A stretch of DNA of 54,713 bases, taken from NCBI GenBank assembly GCA_002751075.1, contig NAOQ01000308.1:32196-86908 (forward strand). Direction: 5' to 3'. Shown in pieces: positions 1 to 13,102 of the stretch; within the stretch, counting starts at the first letter, position 1, and every line of letters starts with the position of its first letter. The position numbers and the translations under genes were made by a program. Under the pieces are notes generated by a model, which was not told where the DNA came from, did no database searches, and saw nothing but the letters and a program-made list of their open reading frames with translations. Source of the DNA: Ichthyophonus hoferi. Lineage: Eukaryota; Opisthokonta; Ichthyosporea; Ichthyophonida; Ichthyophonidae.

Positions 1-742
1 CCGAGTAATCTGAGTCTCCTTCCTGTTCTAAAGTGAATCGTTTCTTCATTTTACTGGTCTCGGATCCTGAATCTATATTTGCGTTCTGGGGCTCAGATGA
101 TAGATTATCTCCCTCTGAATCACTGAAGAACCTAACACGTTGTTTCTTTTTCTCCACCCTGGGAACGGATCCTGACGTCTGGCTTGAAGCCTTGTGCTCC
201 TTATAGTGAGGCATGGCTACTATGTGCTTGTTTGCATTAATCAGGTTCACAGGCATGTTTGTTTTTAAGGGTGAGTACTTTATTTTATCATTAGTCAACT
301 GAAATCAGAATCCAGACTAAGTCTGAGATTGCTGGTTATATAGTTGTGGAATCGGCAGTCAATCCAGTTGACAATGTGTAGTCCAGGTGTAGACTAGGTG
401 TACCTAATCGGTACTGTTACTTAACGAGTTACCTAATATGTAATATCACCCTATTGTCCAATGAGTCTTCAGATAATTGTTCTGGAATCTACATATCACG
501 TCACTACTATCACACATTACAAGTAACTCTATGCCAATAATTAACACTATTTAAACCATGATACTATTGTGTTTTATAATAACAGTAACCAACTAGCTCT
601 TAAAGTTCATACTTAATGACTTCATCGATTAATGAATTGTTGTTACCTGACGTCTAACTACCGTTTGAGTACCTTATTATAATCTTCTTAATACTTAGAG
701 GTTAAATGCTAACTAAACGGTAAGTTACTTTTATGTGGGACA
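1..742 (-). mobile_element. Copia (Ty1-like) LTR retrotransposon, 5' end, cut by window edge
   Basis: Read on the minus strand, an LTR (300-742) is followed by a short untranslated leader and the start of a gag-like reading frame with its ATG near 254. The N-terminal peptide is acidic and Ser/Asp-rich and holds an SDSEGDN motif. The same layout occurs in the second Copia copy at 42.5-45.9 kb (SDSEGKN), and the inner LTR end is nearly the same in both, so they belong to one family. Only the first part of gag lies in the window, so intactness cannot be judged. The LTRs have clearly diverged from those of the other copy, so the insertions are not very recent or are different subfamilies. The element lies about 240 bp beyond the myosin stop codon, on the same strand. 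Confidence 0.75.
300..742 (-). repeat. LTR of the Copia element at the left edge
   Basis: On the minus strand this segment starts TGTCCCACAT and ends CTGATTTCA, giving the TG...CA termini usual for LTRs. Its inner end, covering the block around TATATAACCAGCA and the following CTCAGAC/GTCTGG stretch, matches the inner end of the LTR at 45503-45871. The outer half is much more diverged. Boundaries are good to a few bases at the inner end and less certain at the outer end. Confidence 0.65.
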
Positions 743-813
743 TTATAAAGTATTTGCACATATACTTCAACAAATAACTAAAATACAATATAGCCTCATA
801 TCATCCCATGTTA

Positions 814-921
814 TTTATTCATACATATTTTAATACTACATCCATACTTATTTTTGACTAGACTATATAGACAAGTGTTATACCTGTTCCCTTCTCTTTC
901 TATCCAACTTCTCCTTTTATT
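814..921 (-). terminator. Candidate polyadenylation signals of the myosin V gene
   Basis: Two AATAAA hexamers on the minus strand lie at 916-921 and 814-819, about 65 and 165 nt after the myosin stop codon (985-987). Both are before the Copia LTR. The nearer one is the likelier site, but AT-rich DNA makes chance hexamers common. Confidence 0.4.
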
Positions 922-984
922 TAATGTTACATTTTACATTATAGTCCAAGTCATTTTAAATCATATATAAAGCTACGCAACACC

Positions 985-3900
985 TTAGAATATCATTTCC
1001 TTGAGAAAGGCGAGACCTATATTAGCCAATGGAAAAGTAGGTACTATCTTTGTTTCACTGTAATTCATTGGAGGGGGATGTAAATTCTTAAGACCAATGA
1101 TTTCAGTTCCCTTGCACCTGGGTGGGGGAGGGGTATTACAAGCTCCAATAGAAAATTTAATAAAAGTAAGCTATATAGTATAATATAGTGATAGAAAAAT
1201 AAATATTAAAGCCAATTGGTAGTACCTGGGCCTAAATATATATAAACACCACAGAATGTGTTTAAATGCATGCATGGAATGTAGTTGTAGGAGCCATATA
1301 TAGAAATACATATATATATTATTTTGGATGTACATAAGCATATATTGTGGAGTAAAGCACCGTCAAAAACAAAAGGTCATATGTAATTCAAAAATATTAA
1401 GTATTCTCTTATATATAGGCACAAATAAATATAAGTCAAAGAAAAATATCATATACATGACGTATAACATATATACATATATATATAAATATATGTAGTA
1501 CATAAACAAATACATATATATATATATATGCACATTATATTGTGTGTCTTTTCCCTACATGCAACCTGCTCCCTCCCTGCTTACCTTTTGTTGGTATTAA
1601 TATCATCAATTACAGTAGTAATAACAGTTGGCCATACCCTTTCCCCATAATCACCATGGTAATTGTGAAGTAGCTTTCTAACCTGAAATGATAATGTTAT
1701 GAATAAAGAAAGAGAATAGCATGTAGATAAGATAAAGATAGAAATTAATTATATAATTAAAAATTAAATCTAAAAATAAAACAAATGAAAAAATAGAATA
1801 GAGAAAAAAGAAATTAAAATTAAAATTCAAACACAATAAATTATATTAAATACATAAAACATAAAGAACAAATGGAAAAAAAAAATGCAAGAAAGGAATA
1901 AAAGTGTCGCTAACTAACTTTATGATTAATTGCAATCAACACATGAATTGAGTCTTCATAGCCATTACATTTTAAACAGTCACTGTTAATAAATAAGTAT
2001 TATCTATATTCTTACTATAATACCGATTTCATTATTTTAATCCACTAATGGAAATAGCAGATGGTAGGAATACTAAAGAGAATTGTAAAAATCAAAAATA
2101 ATTGTGTAGATAGTTAAGCAATAAGTGGAACAGTGGTTTTATATATGCATTATATATAACACAATTTAATATAGTATAGGGTAATAAATTTTAATAATTT
2201 AATTTGATTCAACATCATACAAAATAAAATAAAATAAAATATTAAACTATAATATAATATAAAATAAGATAATATAGCACAATACCATCCAATACATTAC
2301 TGTACAATACATACCATATGTTGAATACTAACAGTAAAAAAAACTAAAACATTTTCATTATTTATTTTTAATTTTTAAATAACGCCATAGAACGAGAGAG
2401 CAATGAGGAAAATAATATACAAAAAAATATTAATATATACTCCTTAATTGGTCAATCTTTTAATATAAACATAAAACATATCAAGTCATTGGTATAAAGT
2501 AAAATTATTATAATTTTAAATAAATATTTATTATAGGCCCAATAAGATATTGATAGAGTAATTAATGTGTATGTCCAATTGGATCATAAACCTCCATGTA
2601 TAGTTAGTTTTACCACACCAGCTCATGTCCAAATTAACTAACGTTTAGACACTATAAACCATCAACAGTCACTGGAGCATTTAAATTATATTAGAGAAAT
2701 GAAATTAATAAAGGTCCCATCCGAATTGCTGCAATGAAACCACTTTTTCAATTTTAAAAACACTATCGGATTGGAGCATTAGGGCTAGTGTTAAAACAAC
2801 ATAAAATAATAAGAGTGATGTAAGGACCAATACCTGTGTCTCTGTTAGAGTGTAGATCTCTGGCATGTGAGAAGGCAGCTTAGTGGCTGCCTTTAAAATG
2901 TCAATTGCCTGTTGGATGGGCATTAACCTTTCCGCATAGTTCCAATCATATCCCTGCATGTATAATGAATCGCTATGGATGAGCCAGTTAAGAGTTAGAT
3001 TTAAAAACATGACTTGCATGCTTTCATTTTTTATTCTTCTATCTTGAGGGCTCTGTTAAATTTCCAATCAATAACCAATCTTCTTACAATTGAAATAAAC
3101 TTTATAAGGATATTAAGCCAATAATTAAGTACTGCTGTTACTGAGACCCACTTTAAAGTAATGTAATAAAAAATTATTAATTGCTAAATAAAATGAATAA
3201 GATTATTTGGTACAAAATATTTATTTATGGGTAAATATACTAAAATTTAGATGCATTAAAACAAAGTAAAACATAAAGTGCATAGAGAGTTAGTTATTTA
3301 ACAGAGGAAAAATAACATTCCTTAATTACATGTATTATATTATGTTATATTATATTATATTCGTGTGATGCCATACTATATATTAAAATACTATGTAACA
3401 TTACACATTATTCTATCCAATTATATCACACCATGCCATAGTATATCCCATAATATCATTATACCCTACCCTATTCTGTCCTATTCTACCCTATTCTACC
3501 CTGTCTTACCCTATCTTACCACACCCCACCACCTCAACCAATCAATACGTACGCTAACTGTGATATGTTCCTCTCCACCACTCCAGCATGATGTCTAGTG
3601 CACAATGCCTTACGCAAGGTCAATCGACGGGTCACATATGACCCTATATAGTCCATCATACGGGCCACAACAGCATTAATATATTCCTTTGGTAGTCTAT
3701 TCTTGTTGAGTACTGTGATTATCTCCGTGATATGACCGAGGGTATCGTGTAGTTTGCGGTGCTTACCAGCTGGAAGAGGGAATAGGGAGAGAGGGTAAGA
3801 GAGAAAGGATTGTGATGATTGGTGGGAATGGGCCAATAGAATGATGATGGTAATAAAAAGATATAAACGCTTATATGCATATAGAAAATGTTAGTGATTT

Positions 3901-6004
3901 GCAAGCATTACAATATGATAGTGTGATAGTATGACTGTATAATAGTATAGTAGTAAGTTACAAAGTATGCATGCTAGTATATTGAAAAACATAAAAATAT
4001 AAATCCATAAAAATGGAAATAAGCGAAGAATTAAATTTTAATGTACTTAAACGACGTAGGAGAGAGGTTTTCTCGTTGGGGTTGTATTCTGATAGAGTAA
4101 TAACATCATCTGTCAAACCTTTATCAATGATTGAAATCAGCACCTAGAGTGGTGATCAGTTAGTAAGGATAAAGTTGGCCAATTAAAAGATGGACCGTAA
4201 TAAACAATCAAGTAAAAAAATAAAATAGATAATAATGAGTGGATAAATAGATACATATATATAAATAGATAGCCAAACAAATAACATGACTAAAACTGTA
4301 TATTTATATATTGCTTTTTAATAGGGTGCAATTATTTTAAGTACACGTAATGGTTGGTTAGTATCTGTCATTCTGGGTATATGTCCAATAAAAAGACAAA
4401 TATAAAAACACTTAAAAGAGTAAATATACATACTTAAACACCCCAAATATATATCATAATAATCTATAGTTCTATGTAGTTTTATCTAATATCAAGATGC
4501 TTTATCTACGTAAATAATATTATGTATAGAAAAATACAGAAATATTGTATGAATGTACAAGGAAATAAACAAAGAGATACATAGAAAGATAAAGGGAAAA
4601 CAGAGAAATATCAAATGGAATACGAAAAGATTGTAAGTTGGAGAGAAGAAGGAGGAGGGGGAAATATATATATATATATGTGTATACCCTATAACCAAAA
4701 CTAATGAGGTTGGCCAGTTGTCTGTTAATAATGTCTGTTGCTTTTCGCACTTCTAGCAAATCACTCCTCAGTGTGCAATAGAGATAGATTGTATTGGTTA
4801 ATATACAAGTCACGTGATTAATATCATTGCTTTCCTGTAGATTATATTAGAAAGATTAGGATGAATAGAAGAGATAGATATAAGATGGAATAAAGAAAAG
4901 AAAAAGAGAAAGAAGGAAACAGTGGATAATAATGCAAGTTATAATAATAATAATAATAGTAATAAAAGAGGAAATAAACTAAGGAGGAAAAGAGAATAGC
5001 ATAAAGGAAAAATATTTAGAAATAAAGAGAAAGAGAAGGAGAGAAAGAGAGGAGGCGAGAAAGAGAAAAAAAGCAATTAGCACAATATAGGGAGATATAA
5101 AGTAAAATAAAGGGATACTACCATTATACTAGCTCTTCCTTTATGAGCATTACATAAGAAAATACTTCCAGTTAACAAATACTATCAGACACCAATCATC
5201 ATTTGTAATACTATGCCAAATGAGAGAAAAACACATGATCGTAATTACCATAAATAGTTCTTTAATGGAAGAAATAACGAGTTGAGTCAAGGTCTGAAGC
5301 TGATTGGTTCGATGGGTAAATACGTCATAACGTATACAACTTGATAGCACGTAGGCGAGTATTGATTGGCCCTTGGTGTAGTCAGTACTAACAGTAACAA
5401 TGGTAGTGATTAACCGCTGTGAGTAAGAGAGTTTAAAAGGAATATGATATTAGGGTATATATATATATATATCTTGTGTGTATGTTTGAAAATATGATTT
5501 AGGGATTTAAAATAGATATATACGAAAGGTAGGTCAAAACACGTGCATACCATATTATAGTAAATTACTATAATATAGTGTAATATTAAATTCTATTCAA
5601 TTCTATCCGATCCAATCATGCCATACTATGCCATATATTCTACTGTGATCATATCGATCACACCAATCTAGTCCATCAACATGTCGAGTATATTATTTAC
5701 TAGTTTCTGCTTACATCTAAATTGCCATAATATATCATATTATATTATATTATATTATGCCATATTATACCCTAATATATTCTATTTCATCCTATTATAC
5801 CATATCACATATCTGATGTTATATACATACACCTTGCACCTCTCTCAGCCAATCTTTTATCCTTTCATTTTTTTATCTGAACCCTTTAATATGCCCTATA
5901 AGCCCCCTCATAATTTCCGAAACAGTCAATTTCATACCTTAGTATCATCTGGTGTATAGTACAGCATATGATAAGGATCAGATGGCATTGAGAGATCATT
6001 CTCC
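985..6004 (-). other. MYO5: Myosin V DIL (dilute) cargo-binding tail, exons 26-33
   Basis: Exons, in coding order: 5938-6004, 5249-5416, 4688-4834, 4047-4143, 3549-3769, 2834-2953, 1585-1682, 985-1117. The peptides follow the myosin V tail in order: [17 protein letters not shown] (compare the EY.GML.Y...D..KLI..LI block), [12 protein letters not shown] (LPA.ILFMC.RY), then a large exon with [20 protein letters not shown] and ERNISQLAY (human ...GMDPELIKQVVKQMFYIIG and YNVSQLEEW). [14 protein letters not shown] follows, and the end [17 protein letters not shown] matches the I.IP..LGLGFL terminus. Every junction keeps phase. Short coding blocks with matching order and spacing make the DIL call firm. 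Confidence 0.92.
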
Positions 6005-9000
6005 CTAGGAACCAATCAATAGTTAGATTATAAAACAAGATAGGCAGTAATTTTACAAAGTTATATTTATATACATGTTCACTATTGGAAGTATCAAAGT
6101 ATTATACATTGAGGTGGAATATTAATACTTTAAAGAATCGCAAATACCTATTTTCACTGCTTTGTTTATTTGGAAAATTGGGATGTTTTAAAGCCAATAG
6201 TAAACTAATCGTATTTAAATCAAATCAAACAGTGGTTAATTTCCAAAAAAGATGTTTAATTATTATTTAAATGATTTGTTTTAATTGAAAAAACTAAAAA
6301 AAATTAATTATAAATTTTGAAAGAACAAGCTGTAGGGCGAAAATTCCTAAGATAACCTTAAGCTTCAATACTAGATAATTATATACGTGTAATACCAATA
6401 TATTTCAATATAAACAATAGCAATGATTGTGTATTTACACTAATATAACACAGTATATATATACAATCTTAACACAATACAATACCATACAATAAAACAC
6501 TATAATACAATACATTATCATATATACTTACAAAACTCTACCTATGCGCCAGCAATTTGGTAAATATATCACATAAAAAGAATGGCAATACATACTTTAT
6601 TGCAATAGATATACACGATTCTTCCATATGTGGAGGTGTCAGTTTGGTGGAGTGGCCGGATAGGTTTTCAACACAATGCTCCCTCTCATTAGTAGATAAC
6701 ATAATTGTAGCTGTACAATTGGGTCAGATGTTTGTACATATATCATATATATATATATGCAATCTATATATAGTCTGTGTATTATATATGCCAAAGCACA
6801 ACCAGTTACAGCTAGTATGCAAACCTGGCAAACCTCACTTTTTATACACATATGGCGCACGTACAGTGCAATATCTATATGTATATGGCAATGCTTTGAG
6901 CCATTATAGGAATATACATACAAGAATGTATACTCACTTACACCACTCAACTATAATAATAAAAAACAAATGATTCAACTAGTGTAATTAAAAGGAGAAT
7001 TAAAAGAATTATGGTTAGTTAGATATGGGTGGATTCTGGGATAACATAGGATGGTAAGATATAGTATATTATGTTATGCTATGTAATCATATAATACTAG
7101 ATAGTATAATGCAGTCTGTTATAATGCAATACCACATAATATAATATCATATTATATAATAAGTCTCTTCTTGATTGGATCTTTCAATTCTTCTTATATA
7201 TTCACAAGGTAACTGGGGCTATTGTGGAGGATAAAACAAGAATAAACCTATAGGAATGTGCCATCAAAAATTAAAGTAGTTTTAATCATTTTAGCAAGAC
7301 TCACTTGGAGGTTCATCTTCAGTAATGCGATTAAAAGATTCTTTGTCAACGTTTCCTTTTATTGGTGCCCTAATTGCATGTAGTCCTGATTGGTTCACTG
7401 TCAATGCCACAGGGCGGGGTGCCTTTAAATCACCGCGACTTAGTCTTGAAAATTGGGATTTACGTACTCTAGGTTGAACACCATTAGGGACTCTAAGGGG
7501 GCCAGTAAAGGGATTGTGTTGGATGGTAGGGGTACACGGTAGATCTTGGTCTTTGATTTCATTGATCAATGTTACATCAGTTAAATTACTGTGAAGTTTC
7601 TGATTGGTTCTTGATATAGATTTACAGGTAGTCTCTAGTGCAGTTATAGGACCTTTATCCATGCCTGTCGAATCTGTTTCTTGTTTTATTGTATATTGTA
7701 ATATAGAAGTGGGAGAGAGTAATGAAGATGCTGACATTAAACCTAGAGTCGGGGTGGAAGAGGGGTTACGTAGTAGTTCTGTTGGTAGTGTTGGTAAGGA
7801 ATATAATTCGGGTGGTGTCATAGAACTAGAGAGAGTAGTGACTGGTGAGGTAGGGAGTGTACCTGAATCTTTCAATGGCCCACCTATAGACGGCAAAGCC
7901 ATTGGACTATCTGGAGGGGTGCATGTGTATGAAATTACAGGGGAATTAATATCATCAACCACTTTTTCGCATGTTTTTTCCAGTAATCTGCCTTGAATTT
8001 CAACAATTTTTGGGGAATCCACCTGTTGATCTTTTCCAAGGCAGGGGGTAAGAGATTCTAGGCATGTTTTAGCATCATCTATCAAGGCTCTATCATTAAT
8101 CTGGCTGCCTTTTCTATCCATATCTGGGTGGCTATGTCCTTTAATATCTCCATGAAATTCAGTTTTTATCTTTCTATTATTACTCTCTGTTTCTCTCCAC
8201 TCGGTTATTTCTGCTTTCTTTGTCTGACCCTTTCCAAAATAGTTAATGCTTTTATTCATTGGTTCGTTTTGCGCTTCATTGGTTGCTAAAATATCCCTAT
8301 TATCTTGATTAGAATGGGCCAAAGAGTTAGCCAACAAAGGGGGCTGGATGATTAGTGCTGGTGTAACAGTAGGTAAATTTGAATCTTCAGCAGGGGGTTT
8401 ATTAAGAGAGGATGAAACACCAGACTGAACAGTATGCATATTTGATTTTATTGGTCCTTTTTTAAGATCCAACGTCAATAAGGCATTATTATTGATAGAT
8501 AATGGGGATAATATGAGATTATTGTCAGGAAGAATTCTAGAACATGATTTGATTGGGTCTACCTCTGTCTTTCTGTGATAAGACAGCATGTGCTTGTAGC
8601 CTTGAACTTCTTCCTGATTGGATGTCAAGGTTTCACTATCTTCATACATAGACATTCCGTCTCTCTTATCCTTTGCCATCATGGTTAACCCATTAATCTT
8701 GCTTATATCACATTCTCCGTTTAGCTTAGAAACTAGTGGGTCATTAGGACCAATCCCAGGCCCACTCAAAGGAACATCAACCAATGAAGAAGAAGAGGTA
8801 TATATGCTTGATGTATGTTTAGAGAGGGTACCCTTTAATGGTATAGGTATATGATGATGGTTGTGGACTGGGCGCTTATAAATATTAGAATTGATTGGTC
8901 CCCTCTCTGGTTTGTTTATTACAGGTTGTCGCCCCCACTTCATACCTGATTGTGTTCTATTAATAGCCTTCCCCCCAGTTATTTCTCCTTCCTTTTCCAA

Positions 9001-12000
9001 CCTTTTTCCACTATCTATTAATTGCTCCTTGATAGTTTCCATTTTATTTCCTTTCAGGGTTATAGAAAGTATAGAATTATCTGTATTATCCATAGCATCT
9101 GCTTGACAAGGCGATTGGACAGAAGAAGAATGTAAGCCAATATGGTTGGTTGCACTCAATACACTCCTTGATAAAGTAGAGGGTGCACTGAATGAAGCCA
9201 TGTTATTGGATGAAATTATAGTAGGGAGGGTAGCAGCGTTTGATTGGGTAAAGGTCATTTCCAGATCATTAATATATGATCGTACATGTCTACGCCTATT
9301 GACTCGTCCATCTCTATTTATTTTTTCTTTATCATATAATTGGTTGCCACCAACTACGATTTCTTTTCTCTCTTTTACTTTCTTGTTATAATTGATTACC
9401 TTTGGCGCCGAAACACCCATATTGGTGCTACCGCTTGTAGATGTGGGTGCAATTTCAACCAATGAACTTGAAGATAACAAACTAAGATTATTACTGGCGA
9501 CAGATTGTAAAATAGGAGATGAAGTTGTAGAGGGGACTGTGAGAGAAGTAATATTTTTGGACGGGATTTTGAGTAGACTGATGCTAGTGTTTGATTTAAT
9601 TGGTTTTTTTTTTCTTGTTTGAGAGGACGCAGCAACGAGAGTGGAGAAGGAGGTAGATAAATACTTGGATGGTGATGTAGTAGAGGTAAAGGCAGTGTGA
9701 CTGTGTAATGTGATTGATCTAGTATCTTCTTTTTGTTTTCCCCGAGCAAGCACATATGAATGTCCCAATGAGCCTTGTGCCTATAATGATAATAGGGGAA
9801 TATGCAAATGTGTTAAAATTAACTATATGCTCTATTACCTATAAGTTGTTGTTCAAATATAAAAACGTATAAGTTTCATGTAAGCATAATACATGTGTAT
9901 ACATAAACACAGTTGCATATATATATATACCTACACACAGACCTACATACATATATACATATATATACTTACATATTTACATACATACATACATACGTAT
10001 ATGCATACACATAAACATACATACATACATGCGTACATACATACATACCTATATACATATATATAAACATACATACATACATATATGTGAACTACCCATA
10101 TAAATATTAATTGTGATCCATCTATATAGTATGAGCTTTAATATCTAATTTACAATGTCAGATAAACCTTTATGTACAATACATATAAATATAGCTTGCA
10201 AATACATATACGTATATATATACATCAATATATCAGCAAGCGTCAATACATATTAGCCTCCAGCCAATAAAATGAAACTCACAGATACTTCAGTGGCTTT
10301 ATTGGCCGTCGGATTGGCTTGATGTTTATAATTGCTGATTACCATTTGACAGTCTTCTGTAAATATAAAGAAAAATAATTTATGGTCAACCAAAATGTGA
10401 TAATATAAGGGAATATATACATATTATATATATAAGGCAAACTCTTGGATATATTTTCATATACATAAGTGCTAAAAAAAATATTCCTTCTTTTGTATAA
10501 AAGTATACGGTGTAGTATGGTATGATAGACGTGACGTGTTCTGATATGTTAGAATATGTTAGAATATAATATAATATAATATAATATAATATTCAAATAT
10601 TAAAGAATGCAGTTAGCAATAGAACTTCATAATAAAACCCACATACAAACTCTAACAGGTAGTAATAGTATACATATATGTGCTGTCTCTATATAATCCT
10701 ACACTCACCCAATGGCACGTGATCCAACTCCCATGGCTTTTCCATATTTTCATTGGATGGGCCTGTGACTTTTTTGAGTTGTCTTTTTAATGTGTCTTCC
10801 TTATTGGTCCATTCCCTCTGTTTTAACCTAAAATCCTTTTCCATTTCTTCAATCTGATGATTGTGGTTCCAAATAATATAAATCGTTAGATGTTTATAGT
10901 TGTAATGATGAATTACAGTGTGATTAGGTGTAATATAGTATGGTATGGTATGATATGGTATGATATGGTATGGTATGGTATGTTATGGTATGGTATGGTA
11001 TGTTATGGCATGGTATGACGTATAATATAGTATGACATGGTATGGTATGATATGATATGGCATGATATGGTATGATATGATATGGTATGGTGTAGTATGA
11101 TGTATGATATAGTATGATATGGTATGGTATGATATGGTATGATATGGTATGCTATAATCTGTTGTAATTTTATATGATATGAAATAACATAGTATAGGAT
11201 AATAGAATATGATATATGTAAATGCATGAGGAGTTGTCCATATTAGACACTAAGGATCGGTATAATAAGATATACAATCAAAGTAATTATTAACCCTACA
11301 AAATGTGTAGTTATTTAAATAAAGAATTATTTAATTGAACCTGTCCTATGGAATATGATGATCTTTTAAAATTAAATAAAAACGCCTGTCCAATACATGC
11401 CTTCAGTTTTAACTCTGAGGTTTGTTTTTTATGGGTTGCAACAGTATCTAATACGTCATTGGAATATTGTCGCCAAGCCTTTAATTGGTTTATAGCTAAT
11501 TGTTGTGGAATGGATGTCTGGAGGTGTGAGAATAAAAATATATAAGGAGGAATATTTAGTATCTATTTTTACATTAATTTATTATGATATGTAACTATCT
11601 GTCTGTATTGTATACCTATATAATTGATATATTTTGGTTTATATGGTTGTCCTTTAGAAATATAACTATATACATATAAGTATAGTATACAGTATATCTC
11701 TAACTATCTCAATAGATTTCTGTAAATTTTTGTTTATCTCCCCTAAAGTTATACACAGAATAGCCCATGCACACTTACTATCATACATACTATTTTATAT
11801 ACTATTTTACTATATACATTACATACTTATAATACTATATAGTTATTTATTTATATTAATAAATCTCATTATACTAAAAAACAAAATAGCCCAATGAAAG
11901 CAATCATTTAAATAACGTAGGCAAAATTTTATTTTAAACGCACCTGTATACATATGACAGCTTTTAACCTTTTGATATAATTGGCATATCTACGGGCATT

Positions 12001-12827
12001 AAAACCTCTCCAGAAGGTCTGCATAGATATATATATATATATATACGTAGTAAGTTTTTATATACTCTTTTTTAATGTACAATCACGCCGCCGTAATATT
12101 GTAATATTAAAAGTATTAAAACAAAAAATGCATATATTATACTATATTATATTATATCGTATTCTATTGTACCTTATTGCACACTATTTAATTAGATTCT
12201 ACTATATATAAAGGTAGTGAATTGTTAAAATAGCATACCTGAATGCATAGAGTAGCCAATTGTAATCGCAAATAGTTTTTACGGGCTACATAGCAGCGAA
12301 TCATAGATTGGATTCGGATAGCATATTTATAGAGTAAAAGGTTTCTGTATATATATAAGAATATGTCACCAATAGCAAACAAAATTGTAAAAAATTAAAA
12401 ATTAAATGGTGCATATTATTGGTAGTCGTACAAATAGGGCTCATTAACTGTTGTTCACAAGTACTTTCTGACTATGCTTAACAGTTATATAAGGAAAGAA
12501 AATATATATATATCTATTTATATTTATAAATGATTTTATGTGAGTTTACTTTACCATATTATATTATAGTAATATTATACTGTATTATCCTATATTATAC
12601 TATACTATACTATATTATATTATATGTACGGGCGTTTCTATTTATATCTTTTGCAATGTATATCTCCTTACATATATACTCATATTTAAACCTACCTCTT
12701 TCTTTCAATTATTCCCAGTTGGCCTTCCTTTAAAAAAATAAACCTTTGGCCTACTTGGTACATTGAAGAAGATAGTGTGGAATGAAGGAGCTGTGTAAAG
12801 GAAATGGAATAAGACATAACAATAGTA

Positions 12828-12881
<54 letters not shown>

Positions 12882-13060
12882 CTATATATATTTATAATAA
12901 TATTAATGAAACATATGTATAATAATATTATTAAGCTGTATATATGTATATATGTATACATGTGTAATGTATAATAATAATAATAAAGTATATATATATA
13001 TNNNNNNNNNNNNNNNNNNNNNNNNNGTATACATGTGTAATGTATAATAATAATAATAAA

Positions 13061-13102
<42 letters not shown>

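Noticed and set aside
6557-6973. 138-codon plus-strand ORF
   Set aside because: Tyr/Ile/Cys-rich translation of TATA and ATAT repeats inside a myosin intron, with no domain or splice context.
7291-7304. Stop at 7291 as the true end of the myosin gene
   Set aside because: A consensus GTGAGT donor lies six codons before it, and convincing DIL-tail exons follow in order on the same strand.
7604-9622. Plus-strand ORFs of 71-130 codons (7604-7996, 8618-8854, 8891-9106, 9146-9391, 9392-9622)
   Set aside because: They are antisense shadows of the giant myosin exon, which is the frame in phase with its neighbours and has good splice sites.
12692-12961. 89-codon minus ORF with a Leu run
   Set aside because: The N-terminal part translates the (AAT)n microsatellite; only its last third overlaps the genuine converter exon at 12696-12790.
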